Shown: positions 8,120 to 18,939, counted from the stretch's first letter. The stretch: DNA of 64,000 nucleotides from Merluccius polli (GCA_030340625.1 JAOPHQ010002560.1:290001-354000), one strand, 5' to 3'. Notes: a model not told the origin generated them from the sequence alone. Numbers and translations: made by a program.

Positions 8120-10640
8120 CACCACACCAACAGAAAGCATAAGTATGTTACAGGGAAAACTAGCCACAATAGCTTCAGGAATAGTAAACAGTACAAGGGA
8201 GGAGGAGCCAGAGAAAGAAGCCTTACACATAGAAATACCTTCGCAAGTAATAAGCTCTGACAAAGAACAAATTGCATTAACTGTTATAACAGAGGAGGGA
8301 CGTCAGTGTGCAACAATGATGCTTAAAAACGTCAAATTCTCCACCTGGGGACGAGAACGATGTAACATAAATATTACAAAGACCCGTGCATACTGGTGTC
8401 TTACAGTCATACCCACAAACCGATGGAACTATGAGATAGACCAATACAGATTGGAAATTAGGAAACTGCATATCCCAAATATAAAGATAGAGACAAGTAT
8501 ATTTTTCCAACTAAAACGAGAAGCCGCTTGCATGACACAGGAGCAATATGAATTAGATCAAATTCAAAATAATGCCATGACCACCCCAACGTGGGCTAGT
8601 GAGACAATAAGCCCTACTTCTGCCATAACAACCCCAATGTCAACTATTGAGACAATAGGCCCAACCTGTGCCACAATAACTCCAATTTGGACTACTGAAA
8701 CAAGGGGCTCAACCTTTGAACCCCTGGTGACTAGAAAGTCAAAAGAAATCTTGGTCTCAAATAAATTAACGACACCTGAACCAAAATGGAAGTTAACCAC
8801 AACTATAGGGACATTAATACCCGTCCAGAACATGATTGACAATCATACTAATATAACAGGCGCCCCCATAAAGGTTAGAATGATAACAATAAATGATACA
8901 GTGTCCGTTTCTCAGACCAAAGACTTAATCACCGCAATAGCTCCAAGAGAAACTAGCTTAAACTTAGAAACAACAACGATAGAGAAGGATGACTATCTTA
9001 CACCAAGATCAAACAAAACAATAAGAGCCACAAAACCGGATACATCTGATCACTATAGACAAAAAATTAAAATAACGACAATAGACCGGTTGTATGATCA
9101 AGCAATGGAAAATAGTTGGTATAAATGGGTAAAGTTCACTGGGAAACAAATAGATGCGGATAATTGCTATTTATGTAGTAAAAACCGTCAAAGTGCACTA
9201 TATGTAGTAAACTATGAACATGACTGGGAAGAATGCAGAACTAGCGAGACACAGATTCAAGGAACCGAGAAAGAAATGGTGGAAAAACTAGCCAATCTAA
9301 ATAAATTACGGGTAGCAACGAGTATATCCTCAGACGAGAATCAATATCAACACGAGTTGTGTCCCCTGCGATGCTTAATGTTTCTAGGAACAGAAAGGTT
9401 TTCTCAATACTTGATACACAAAAAATGGCCCGTAGGAATTATAATGAATAAGTGTATAGAAATGGACATAACCCTGACCCATGAAGTAGGCAAAGCAACA
9501 CTTCCATTTGGAACAGACTTTAATGTAGAAGAAGGATTAGACTGTTATCAAAATGATAAAAAGCTCAGCAATGGCATTGATGTGGGCTATGTGGAAGAAG
9601 ATAAATGCAAAACAATCTGGAATGTAGCTATGTATGAGACCGACCAACACCCACCGCCTATGATAAAAAGTGATAAACATTCGACAGATCCTGCCCGAAT
9701 AGCAGCAGAATCATTTATGGCTAATATGTGGTATGAAGGTGCACTACTAGAGCAGAATAAAGTAATAGCAGACCATTTTTGGGTCTGTGGAAACAAACTT
9801 ATACGTGCCATGCTACCTCCACATTGGTATGGAAGGTGTGCAAGAGTACGTGTCGTAACAGAAATAGTGTTACTTCCGGCATTAGACTCGGTCATGAAAA
9901 ATTTAGAGACCAATGATGTAAATAGACAAAAAAGAGAGTACAAGCCGGATGAGGGAATTAAAATTGACAAAATAGGACAACCCCGAGGCGTACCAAGCAG
10001 ATATAAGGCCAGGAATGAAGTAGCCTCAGGATTTGAGGCTATTATGCCCATAATAGGACTAGTAAAAAATGCAGAATGGATTAATTACATTTATTATAAC
10101 CAACAACGATTCATTAATTATACGGATGATGCTCTATCCGCTTTAGGTGAACAGTTGAAAGCCACAAGCGCTGTGGCTTGGCAGAACAGGCAAGCATTAG
10201 ATTGGCTCTTAGCGGAAAAGGGAGGAGTGTGTGAGCTCATAGGCGAAATGTGTTGTACTTTTATCCCAAATAATACCTCACCAAATGGAACGTTCACACT
10301 AGCTATGAAGAAACTTAAAAAGCTAAGACAGGAGGTTAAAGATAATGCGGGATATGGGAATGATTGGATGTCATGGATAGAAATGCGTATGGGAAAATGG
10401 GGAACAATACTGGCTCAAATAGGATTGGTTCTTTTGGTTGTATTAACAATAGTGGGATTAATTTTCTGTTGTTGTATTCCAGTACTAAGGTCTATGATAG
10501 CATCTAGGTTAAGCAAACAAATGTTCCTTACGTCCAACGACATAGTTGAGGAAGAAGAAGTAGAATGGGAGTATATTGGAAACGGAAGCCTGAGTACTTA
10601 TAGTGATGATGACATGGAAGGGGAGGAGTCCAAGGTTTGA
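7869..10640 (+). CDS. env: Env: surface and transmembrane glycoprotein precursor
   Basis: A 923-codon frame overlapping the end of pol by 251 bp. Methionines at 1, 49 and 57 are possible starts; the one at 57 (8037) directly precedes a classic signal peptide (K-K-V-L-T-L-F-L-I-L), so it is favoured. SU has many N-X-S/T sites, three 16-residue Thr/Ser/Pro-rich tandem repeats (238-285) and a CXXC motif (C433, C436). A furin-type R-Q-K-R ends at residue 689. TM has a CX6CC motif (C788, C795, C796) of the gamma type, preceded by a Q-N-R-Q-A-L-D-W heptad stretch typical of the immunosuppressive-domain region. A membrane anchor (about 851-873) and an acidic cytoplasmic tail of ~50 residues follow. 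It is presumably translated from a spliced RNA. The frame is complete. Confidence 0.93.
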   Translation: MQLQLPSRWREVQPGTTSTTVPKQPSQGQVRREERRQMQLRPKLAHSSMTRPGSARMKKVLTLFLILYGLVQIPLARGQIQGYDTTPTESISMLQGKLATIASGIVNSTREEEPEKEALHIEIPSQVISSDKEQIALTVITEEGRQCATMMLKNVKFSTWGRERCNINITKTRAYWCLTVIPTNRWNYEIDQYRLEIRKLHIPNIKIETSIFFQLKREAACMTQEQYELDQIQNNAMTTPTWASETISPTSAITTPMSTIETIGPTCATITPIWTTETRGSTFEPLVTRKSKEILVSNKLTTPEPKWKLTTTIGTLIPVQNMIDNHTNITGAPIKVRMITINDTVSVSQTKDLITAIAPRETSLNLETTTIEKDDYLTPRSNKTIRATKPDTSDHYRQKIKITTIDRLYDQAMENSWYKWVKFTGKQIDADNCYLCSKNRQSALYVVNYEHDWEECRTSETQIQGTEKEMVEKLANLNKLRVATSISSDENQYQHELCPLRCLMFLGTERFSQYLIHKKWPVGIIMNKCIEMDITLTHEVGKATLPFGTDFNVEEGLDCYQNDKKLSNGIDVGYVEEDKCKTIWNVAMYETDQHPPPMIKSDKHSTDPARIAAESFMANMWYEGALLEQNKVIADHFWVCGNKLIRAMLPPHWYGRCARVRVVTEIVLLPALDSVMKNLETNDVNRQKREYKPDEGIKIDKIGQPRGVPSRYKARNEVASGFEAIMPIIGLVKNAEWINYIYYNQQRFINYTDDALSALGEQLKATSAVAWQNRQALDWLLAEKGGVCELIGEMCCTFIPNNTSPNGTFTLAMKKLKKLRQEVKDNAGYGNDWMSWIEMRMGKWGTILAQIGLVLLVVLTIVGLIFCCCIPVLRSMIASRLSKQMFLTSNDIVEEEEVEWEYIGNGSLSTYSDDDMEGEESKV

Positions 10641-11476
10641 CCCGGCCTCAAGGAGGCTTACATGTGATCGTGCTAGTAACCTCTCCATGTAAGCCACACC
10701 CTTGATAAGCAGAATGAACATTGAAATAACCGGACAAGAAGACGTTGATGAAAAATCGAAGCAACGGCTACAATAATGCCCAAAACCCCCCACTACATAC
10801 AGCACACCAATACATGAAGATCACCTTGATTATTCACGACAATGAATTGGTTTTATTATTTCTATGTCATATACTTCTTGTAAAGATGACTTCCAATGCA
10901 TGCTGGGAGTTTGTTTAACTTTGTGTAACGCATTTTTTGAAGTAATTATATAATATTCGCTTAAAATAGAGCTAATGAACTACATATTTTTATGACTTAT
11001 AGAGAAAACAACACATGCAAGGCTCTACTTAAATAATAGGCTGCTGCTTACATGACATTTATAACTGAACTCATTATGAGATATACTTTATGATGATAAT
11101 TTGTAATGTTTTTAAGATTTATGCAATGATACACATTTTTTGATATATGACTGTCTAAGGTTTTATGATAACTTGTAATTTTAGTATTGCATGATTCGTA
11201 TGTACGTTTATATATTGTCATTATGGGTATCTACTCAGAGGATCAAAACACTTATAGGGTAACTCACATTTGGTAATCTTTTTTAACTTGCTTAAGTGAA
11301 AGGTTCAGGTTGAAATCCCTGGACAGGTTGAAATTCCTATGATGATAAGAAAGCAAGATGTTTTTTCCAGGTAATCAAATGTGAATACTGTTCGTTCATC
11401 TGGCAGTCCGGCAAGTAGTCATCTATAACATTGGGTTAAAAATGATGGTAGTTGATGTTGGGACCTGATAAGTCCC
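10641..11476 (+). other. Non-coding interval between env and 3' LTR
   Basis: About 840 AT-rich bases with no reading frame that looks like an accessory gene. The left end carries an inverted repeat around GGAGGCTTACATG and CATGTAAGCC (about 10651-10697), which could be an RNA hairpin. Nothing else is recognised. Confidence 0.6.
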
Positions 11477-11488
11477 AAAGGGGGGATA
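11477..11488 (+). promoter_or_regulatory. Polypurine tract
   Basis: The purine run AAAGGGGGG plus A lies just before the 3' LTR, the position of the plus-strand primer. Immediately upstream, TTGGGAC (11458-11464) and GTCCCAA (11472-11478) can form a 7-bp stem with a 7-base loop that overlaps the tract's first bases. Confidence 0.8.
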
Positions 11489-12010
11489 TATGGGAGAAAA
11501 TTACTAGTTGGTTACAATACAGTTAACAGTAATTTACACATTTTTCATTCTACTATTAAAATAAGAAAGAACATATATTATCTTGCCCATTTCCTATATG
11601 AACGAAGTAAGCGTGAGCGTCAGGAGTCATGTGTTGGCCTGTAAGGGGTGACTCGGTTTGCATTAGCAGGGTACATGGTACACTTTGTCCCTCACGCCAT
11701 ATGCGGACCTTACCCAGAGTGTTATCTAGATGTATGGTAAACATACGATGAAACATCAACAAAGATGAAGGACACAGGGAGCCTCCTATGTGTTAGAGCA
11801 CTGTGATTGGCAACTACATGTGGGTGGCTCAAATGCATATGTGTATATAATTCAGAGTGTGACTACTGGAAGTCAGTTCCTTTGCAAACTAACTCAGATT
11901 TTGTTGTTACTTCTTGCAAGTGATAATAAAGTCTTATATCTTCAGACCACGACTCTCTCTCGAACCTCTCTTCTTCAGTTTAAGTGTTAGATGCGGTTTT
12001 CTCCACCTCA
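11489..12010 (+). repeat. 3' LTR of the provirus
   Basis: Same 522 bp as 23-544, read as identical. TATA-like box at 11844-11850 and AATAAA at 11925-11930. Its last base is followed at once by ATGGCGGCGG (see next feature), so transcripts starting in this LTR would run into that sequence. Confidence 0.95.
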
Positions 12011-12098
12011 ATGGCGGCGGTGAACGGGAACTGCTTCTGGTAAGATTCGCCATTTTGAATCTCAAATACAGGTCCACGGTGGTGTGTTAAAACCCATG
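12011..12098 (+). other. Partial copy of a first-exon-like sequence with splice donor
   Basis: From the ATG at 12011 nine full codons (M-A-A-V-N-G-N-C-F) lead to CTG|GTAAGA, a good splice donor. The 88 bp match 13525-13612 with only a few differences. Copy two has promoter-like DNA upstream; here the provirus occupies that place. Whether this is a host exon duplicated before the insertion or a small repeat is not clear. I do not recognise the peptide. Confidence 0.45.
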
Positions 12099-12325
12099 CG
12101 TGCGCGCGCACACACACACACACACACGAGAACGCGCTGTTTCATCCGCGCGCACACACACACACACACAGGAGAACGCGCTGTTTCATCCGCGCGCACA
12201 CACACACATAAAACTGTACTGTATCTTGATTACTTGACTTGATTTGTGTGTGTGTGTGTGTGTGTGCAGACAACATGCAAGATCATCACGTGTGTGTGTG
12301 TGTGTGTGTGCAGACAACATTGAAG
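12098..12325. repeat. Compound (CA)n/(TG)n microsatellite with embedded duplications
   Basis: Blocks of (CA)n alternate with GAGAACGCGCTGTTTCATC, which occurs twice. A mirror-type (TG)n block follows with GCAGACAACAT...AAGATCAT, also twice. This is ordinary expansion and duplication of simple repeats. Confidence 0.85.
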
Positions 12326-12384
12326 ATCATTACTGCCCTCTCGCTTAACTCTACTCTACACCAGCACCTGCTTGATTTTCTTGC

Positions 12385-13399
12385 ATGACTTACATGACTT
12401 CCTCAATAATATATGGGGACGACTGGGCCAGAGCCAGGCACACTCAAAATTTCTTTAGAAATTTTCTAGTTATTCTTATTATTCTTATTATTATTATTCT
12501 TACGTTTCTTACACGTTTTTTCGGTCGACTTCTCCTCCCGCAGCTTTGGTCACACATACACAAAAAAGGTATCAAAACGTGCGGCTCTTCCGGGGCAAGT
12601 GTGCTAAGACTTTTGTGAAAATAATACGAATTTTTCGCGACGTAAGTCGCGAAAAACAGCGAAAAAATCCCATAGAGAATGAATGGGAGGAGGTAAAAAA
12701 AACAAGACTTTTCTGCTGTCTGCTGCTCCGGCATACTTTCACCTAGAAACTCAATTTGAACATTAAACAGTAGACACAAGTCTTGTGTATTTGGTGTACT
12801 ATTCCACGTTTTGATAGGTCATATCGTTTTTAATCAATCACTGATCAATGACCATGATCATTTTGGGATAAATTATGAGATTATAATGGGTGTGTATTGC
12901 AAGGAATGTTCGTGCTAGAGTGCAGGTTAGAGTGGGAGAGAGCCCAAAATTAATCCAGATTTTGTCTCTTTCCACGCTGCTCCTGGCCACAGTTTACATT
13001 TTACACACATGATTTTTTCCAGTTTTGTAGACATACTTGTTCTGTCTCTCACAATGTGCTCAAAACATCAGAGAGACTTACAGAATTTGAATTAGCAGCC
13101 TCTAAGTGCGGCCAGTCTGTCTCTTCTCCTCATTAACTCCAATACAAATATTTTCAGAGAGAAGCAGAACGGACCCCTGTTTTAAACTTGCAAGTGTGTC
13201 CACAATATTTACTGTAGAAACACTTTAGAAACAATCATTCAGGAAGTCCTTACAGTGATGATGGTCTTGTTTTTTTTCTGATACGTGCTACCGTTTTGTC
13301 AGAATAAGCCCAAATGTGAGACCAGTGCAGAGGCAGAAAAGCGCTATTTTTCTCAACGGTTCTTTCAGCCTCAGCCTGGGGGTTAATCAGTTTAACTGG
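12385..13399. other. No gene seen; contains a strong hairpin
   Basis: 12385-12790 looks like part of a dispersed repeat: (ATT)-rich tract, then a perfect hairpin at 12631-12656, arms TTTTTCGCGAC and GTCGCGAAAAA around a 4-base loop. I cannot name the family. 12790-13399 shows no coding signature or repeat that I recognise. Confidence 0.45.
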
Positions 13400-13636
13400 C
13401 GCGAGGCTGTTGTCAGGCAAACTCTACAGATATCCGTCGTCTGATTGGACGGCGGATACAAGAGGACTCCTATTGGTCACCGCCGATCTGCTCTTCCGCG
13501 TTGATGACGCTACACGGGAAAGAGATGGCGGCGGTAAACGGGAACTGCTTCTGGTAAGATTCGCCGTTTTGAATCTCAAATACAGGTCCACGGTGGTGTG
13601 TTAAAACCCGCGCGCGCACACACACACACACACACC
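13400..13636 (+). promoter_or_regulatory. Promoter-like DNA and first-exon-like copy two
   Basis: 13400-13524 is GC-richer than its surroundings and has two inverted CCAAT boxes (ATTGG near 13445 and 13472), as in many vertebrate promoters. At 13525 an ATG opens the same nine-codon stretch as at 12011, ending in CTG|GTAAGA (exon end about 13553). (CA)n follows at 13613-13636. It could be the start of a plus-strand host gene whose next exons are outside recognition, or a degenerate duplicate. No downstream exon was found. Confidence 0.4.
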
Positions 13637-14265
13637 TATACTTGTTTTTATTACATCGTGGGGACAAAAAAGTTGGACCTGAAATGTTTTCACGGTGGGA
13701 ACCTCACTTTAAAAGAAACATTTTAGGGCAAAATGAGTAGTCAAAATCAATTCTCTGATTTTTTTAAAGCACTTCTGACCAAAAAAGTCAGTAAAATTCC
13801 CAAGTTTTTTCAAATAGATTTTTTCAGGTTTTTCTATTTCGGTGGGGACGCCTCTTTGGTGTCATACCACAAACCACCACCAGGTATCACACTATTACAT
13901 TTTTTTTTCTATTCATTTACAAGTCTGTTTAAGGGCAGAAATTAAAGTAAAATGTTCTGCAATCAGCAAAGATGATTATTTAGAAGAGAAAAAACTGTGC
14001 CTATATTGTGAACAATGTCATTTTATTTTTGCATGTACATTAAACCAGCACAGTGTTGCTGTGACGAGTGCCCTGAGCAGGTGAACCTCACCTGCACCTT
14101 GTCAGCTGGGACTGGCACAGATATGGACCAGTTAAGTCACAAATGATGGGAAAGTAAGTGCTGAAAGATGCAATTACTGGTATATACTGTAGGTATCAAC
14201 TGATGCAGTGTGTTATAATGCACGTTATCTTTGCTAACTCTCATTTAAATACAGGCTTGAGCCAA
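13637..14265. other. No feature recognised
   Basis: AT-rich sequence without a supported gene. The reading frames here lack composition or motifs of a protein. Confidence 0.6.
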
Positions 14266-14274
14266 TAAAGCAGA

Positions 14275-14735
14275 ATGGAGAAGCAGAGCAGCGTGGAAAG
14301 AGAGAGAAATGAGACAGAAGAACAGAGCAGCGTGGAAAGAGGAGAGAGAAGCGAGAGAGAAGAACAGAGCAGCGTGGAAAGAGGAGAGAGAAGCGAGAGA
14401 GAAGAACAGAGCAGCGTGGAAAGAGGAGAGAGAAGCGAGAGAGAAGAACAGAGCAGCGTGGAAAGAGGAGAGAGAAGCGAGAGAGGAGAGAAGAACAGAG
14501 CAGTGTGGAAAGAGGAGAGAGAAGCGATAGAGGAGAGAAGAACAGAGCAGTGTGGAAAGAGGAGAGAGAAGCGAGAGAGGAGAGAAGAACAGAGCAGTGT
14601 TGAAAGAGAGAAGCGAGAGAGGAGAGAAGAACAGAGCAGCGTGGAAAGAGGAGAGAGAAGCGAGAGAGGAGAGAAGAACAGAGCAGCGTGGAAAGAGGAG
14701 AGAGAAGCGAGAGAGGAGAGAAGAACACAGCAGCA
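14275..14735. repeat. Minisatellite, 42- to 51-bp units
   Basis: About ten tandem copies of a unit containing AGAACAGAGCAGCGTGGAAA and GAGGAGAGAGAAGCGAGAGA. The first four are 42 bp; later ones are longer by an extra GAGGAGA. Because the unit length is mostly a multiple of three, long frames of about 150 codons appear on both strands. These are artefacts of the repeat: biased E/R/S or S/L/F proteins with no other domain. Confidence 0.9.
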
Positions 14736-14739
14736 TTGA

Positions 14740-15290
14740 CAGGAGGAAGTTACACTATGTCAGTGTAGTGTAGATTCATCAAAGTACAAATGCAGCTGAA
14801 GGTCCATCACTGTATACTTGTTACATATTCAATAATACAGCAGACTGTGAATAAGTATAAGGATCTACTAAATAAACAGTAATTGCATCTGAGTGATCAC
14901 CACTATAGACGTGTTAGCACTATTAGTCCTATTAATTAGAGAAGCTACAATAGCCAGATGTGCATGAACAGACATAACCGCATCTGTTAGCACTGGTTGT
15001 TCTCTCCCTGTGACAAGCTACAAGTCATTTATCTGGCATCAACATTAGTCCGAGGCTGTTTAAGGACAGTAAAACATCAAACACTATTCAACCTTTTACA
15101 GTGAAAGGGATAAAATGTTGTATAAATCAGGCTGTGAACATCACAACACAACAGTTCCCTCTGTAAAAACCTTCACAATATAAACAAATAAAACTGGAAG
15201 GTTTGGCGTGTAAGCTCGAAATCTCCACAGGAACAACTCAACTCAACAGCCTTTAAACACTTAACTCAAAATTTAACAGTGAATGAAAAT
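14740..15290. other. No feature recognised
   Basis: Unique-looking AT-rich sequence, probably 3' untranslated or downstream DNA of the minus-strand exon at 15291-15502. Confidence 0.5.
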
Positions 15291-15502
15291 TCAGAATTGC
15301 TTATCTCTTTTCGCAGCATCAATTCTGTTTTTGATGTAGAATTTTACAGCTTTCCAGTACTGGAGAGCCTGTGGAGATGACTCAATGCACCTCTCACAGT
15401 CTTGTTTGCCGGGAACCTTCCTGGAAATTATGAAGGTCTTGAGCATCTTCTCCACCGCCTGGACCTCTTCCTCCGTCCACTTTCGTCTCCCTTTTGAAGA
15501 AC
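15291..15502 (-). CDS. Terminal exon of a Myb/SANT-like fish protein family, function unknown
   Basis: On the minus strand a splice acceptor (TTTTATCCAG) at about 15503-15512 opens a frame that runs 70 codons to TGA at 15291-15293. Its sequence contains R-R-K-W-T-E-E-E-V-Q-A-V, then V-P-G-K-Q-D-C-E-R-C and W-K-A-V-K-F-Y-I-K-N-R-I. The W-T-E-E-E start resembles a SANT/Myb helix. The paired Cys and the final N-R-I are typical of a multi-copy family in fish genomes with no known role. The first codon is split, so an upstream exon with one extra base is expected above 15502; I could not place it with confidence. It could be an exon of a host gene or of a domesticated transposon gene. Confidence 0.6.
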
Positions 15503-15512
15503 CTGGATAAAA

Positions 15513-16341
15513 TACAACAACGGCTTAATGTTCGAGAACACTGGACTCAAACTAATGAACATCGTTAAGAGTGGGTGCCTACTGTATATGTAGTCACACA
15601 TAGTCATTGAATAGTTTTGCTTACTTAAAATGGGTATACCTCTAATAAACCAACCTCAATTTCCTCATTGTCATCGTCCAAGTCACCTCTAATAAGCAAA
15701 TGGCACCTGTGTGTGTCCCAGGTAAAAACACTCCGGCCCATCTAAGAATCATAGCCTTAGCAACGGTCAGCATCATTGGGCAAAAACAAAACATCGTACA
15801 TAAAACAAAACAATGGACACCACATTATGGAAGTAAACTGAGCAACCTACAAATGGACTTGTGTAATTGTTACACCCCAACACTGCGTATCAGGTTTTGA
15901 CATAATAATAACTACCGCACTCCCACAGAATCCGTTTAGGGCGGGCTCCGCGTCTCAGTTTGGTGAGAGGGAATGTCCCTGGACCATAACGGCCCCCAGC
16001 GCTGGTTGACCCCTGGGCTACTGTGGACGAGCGGTAGAGGAGATAACTTCTGATTTAAATGAAACTATCAGATAGGGCCGTATTATGCCCATCAACCATC
16101 TTATGCACAAAGACTCATGAGGGGGTACCAGGGGTTCGGGGCTTCATGTGACGTAACTGAGCTGTTGGTCTGCTATTTGTCCTATAAAGCACAAAACACT
16201 TACACAAACAGTTAAAAGTATAAAACAAATACACAAAGAAAACAAATCAACAGGAAACAAAAACAAATAACAGACATATATACATAGTTGACCTGATCCT
16301 TAACCGTCCTAATGTTCGCATCGCTTATGTTTCATTATGTC

Positions 16342-16395
<54 letters not shown>

Positions 16396-17252
16396 CATTA
16401 ACATCATTATTATTACCACTACTATTATAACTCTATAATGCCTCCCTCTATCTCTTGCCCACGTTTCTTCCTTTCCCTTTTCACTTTCTCTGACTTTTCT
16501 TTCACTTTCTCTGACTTTTCTTACCCCTCATCTCTTCTTCTATCCTTCTATTTACTTCCCTCTGACTTTCTAAATAGATCCTTTTGTTTTAAGAATCACC
16601 ACTTACTGTCCCCATCTCATTGTGTCATGTCCAACTTTCCTTTCCTCCTTTGTTAACCTTATGATTAATAAAAACAAAAAGATGTTCATGATCTGTCTTT
16701 GGAAAGGACATGGAGGTCCCCTCCTTCTCTTAAGGTTCTTAGCTCTTAGTAAATAAAGGAAAGAATAAAACAAAGAGTTAATGTCAATTTGAACACCTTC
16801 ATATTACTGACAAGTTGATGCTTATGAATAATCAGTTTTTACACAACAACACTTTTTATCGCAGTAATGACATCTGTTAACAGTTATTTATAAATTTAAA
16901 AGTCTAGATAATAACATTAAACCGAATTATTGTATTGGGCTCCATTCTGCCTTCTCCCCTTGGTGCCCGTAACTTCATTCACACTTAGCACACTCGCGCA
17001 ATGTAATGGCGTCTCGCGAAGTAAATGGACTGGCCAACGCCATTTTCCATTTTCCTTTGTCCCCTTCTTCATGGTCAGTCGTCGGGGGAGGGGGGGGGAA
17101 GTCTGGGTAGTCTGGGTGGGGGTAGGGGTGGTCGGGGTGGTGGGGGTTTACTAAGTAAACTCCCAAAATGGCTTACAGGGCCTAGGTAATATAGTGTATA
17201 TGTCCAACTATGTGTATGCCCGTATGTGCAAGTGCTCCAACTCCTATATGTC
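15513..17252. other. Mostly unassigned, with simple repeats
   Basis: (ATT)n at about 16339-16395. Pyrimidine-rich duplication (TTTCACTTTCTCTGACTTTTC twice) at about 16479-16520. G-rich tract at 17083-17150. No gene is supported. Confidence 0.6.
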
Positions 17253-17257
17253 TATAG

Positions 17258-17967
17258 TGTAAGTGCTGTTATTAAAATTGCTTACTAAAAATAGCTAAAA
17301 TACTAAAATTCATGGTCATATGTTCATAAAGCATAATTCATAATAATTTCATGATATAATAATAATTATGTGTTTCATAATTGATTTCATGTGAGGTTAA
17401 AAAATGTAAAACATGAAAGTGATGACCTCACAACCCCGACGTCCTCCTCGGCGCTAGCACGACGAACTTGAATATATCGCACAACGGGAGAGAGCCCCCA
17501 CCCTTGGAAGGGAGGAGTTAATCGGAGCTGTGGCGCAAACTTTGTCGCACTCACTATGACGCTGATACGCACGAGGGAAGCAGCACACTTGCAGTCTAGT
17601 GTGTTACGGACTGTTTAAAGTTAGAAGGACGTATAAAGTCAAACACAGACGGTCAAAAGGACATTCAAAGGACTCAACAACGAAGAACCTCTTTACACAA
17701 CAAGCGGCCAACGAGGTATTATTTGAGAGTGATCTTTGTTGTATTGTGTTGACGGACACGTTCACCTGCGCATCGCGCATTTCTTTGTATTTTGTTTGGT
17801 CAACAGTATTGTAATGTGATGCACTTTGTTGATGGTTTTTATGTGTTTATTATTTTTGTGTGAACATAGTTCTCACGGCATGAACAGCAGAGGGATGAGA
17901 AGAACGCCCAATAAATGCCCGTTTAAAAAGAACCGACCTGCGTCGTAATGTTGTGGGAAGAGCTACA
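17258..17967 (+). repeat. 5' LTR of BEL/Pao element
   Basis: Begins TGTAAGTGCT and ends AGAGCTACA. AATAAA at 17910-17915. The matching copy is at 25230-25939. Confidence 0.95.
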
Positions 17968-18939
17968 GTGAGAACTCGCCTGCTCAACGCGGGTAGGAGA
18001 GACGACAACCACAGCGAGGATCCAGCCTTCAGATACGCAAAGGCCCACAAAGTAGGTGTCGGCATAGCCACTGCAAAGCAACGGAGATAGACTGTGTTGA
18101 AAGAGCAACGTTTCAAGCTACAGCCAAGAAGTTCCCGACCACAATCCTCAAGTTAAAGGTGGTGTGGGATGCGGCTAAAACTTGGAAATTGCAACACGGA
18201 CTCAGATCTATTAACCCTGCATACAGAGCTTAGCCTACACGTTTTTTGGGTATATTTCTAATGTGCTGGTATTTGCAGTTGTTACATGGCTGGATGGTTT
18301 AAGAAGAATTTTAAAGTAACTCACATAAGCAAGTGAATGAGAGTTTAGAAGAAGTATTTGCATTAAGATTGCAATCTTTTGTTGTTTATCAAACTAAAGG
18401 GTTTAAAAGCATAAGTCATTTTGTATTTCATGATAAAGGGTTAAAATAATTAATTTTGTTTTCACAAGGGTAATTTAAAGACATTTAAAGAGTAACAAGC
18501 TCATTTGTGTTTATTGAAGTAAATTGTTTAAACGACAATTCATTTGGTTTTCAACTAAACTAAGAAGGTTAAAAGGGAACTACATAGTGTTTTGTTTTTT
18601 ATTTTTATTCTTGTGAAAAGATAAACCAAGGTTAAAGGGTAACTCCACTGTTGAAAAAAAAAAAAAAAAAAATATTTCTGTTATTTAAAGAATAAGTGAT
18701 TTAAGATAATTCTAAGCAGATTTCCTCTGCATTTAAGGGTTATTAAGTGTGTTAAGGTAATTCTAAGCAGATTGCCTCTGCATTTAAGGTTTATTTCACC
18801 TTTGCCAAGGTTATTTATTGTTTTTGAAGCCAATTTGAACATTCAGTCAGTAGGTTTGTACATATAGTTACACACACTAGACACAATTCAAGCTCATTAC
18901 TCTCACACGTTCTATAACACACACACACATTCATTCAAA
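17968..18939 (+). other. BEL/Pao leader
   Basis: About 970 bp untranslated leader. It includes a short direct repeat near 18705 and 18757 (AATTCTAAGCAGATT, with CCTCTGCATTTAAGG) and a run of A at 18655-18671. No upstream gene. Confidence 0.7.

Larger units (their letters stand above)
23..12010 (+). mobile_element. Full-length endogenous retrovirus (provirus), gamma/epsilon-like
   Basis: A complete provirus: LTR, candidate primer-binding site, long leader, gag (two overlapping frames), pol, env, polypurine tract, LTR. The class I (gamma/epsilon-like) assignment rests on gag and pol sharing a frame across one UAG, a Pol C-terminal GPY/F-type module, and an Env with a CXXC motif, a furin site and a CX6CC motif. 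The two LTRs read as identical over their whole length, so insertion is recent. The 4-bp ATGG at 19-22 and 12011-12014 is a candidate target duplication if the LTR is taken to start TATGGG. With the conventional TG start (25 and 11491), two bases TA separate the duplication from the LTR. Pol and env are open; gag has one frame change. Only 22 bp of left flank are visible, so the duplication is not certain. Confidence 0.93.

Noticed and set aside
10641..11476. Possible accessory gene between env and the 3' LTR
   Set aside because: No frame of useful length or composition in either strand.
14234..14773. Long reading frames on both strands (up to 164 codons)
   Set aside because: They are translations of a tandem minisatellite whose unit length is a multiple of three; no domain and both strands equally open.
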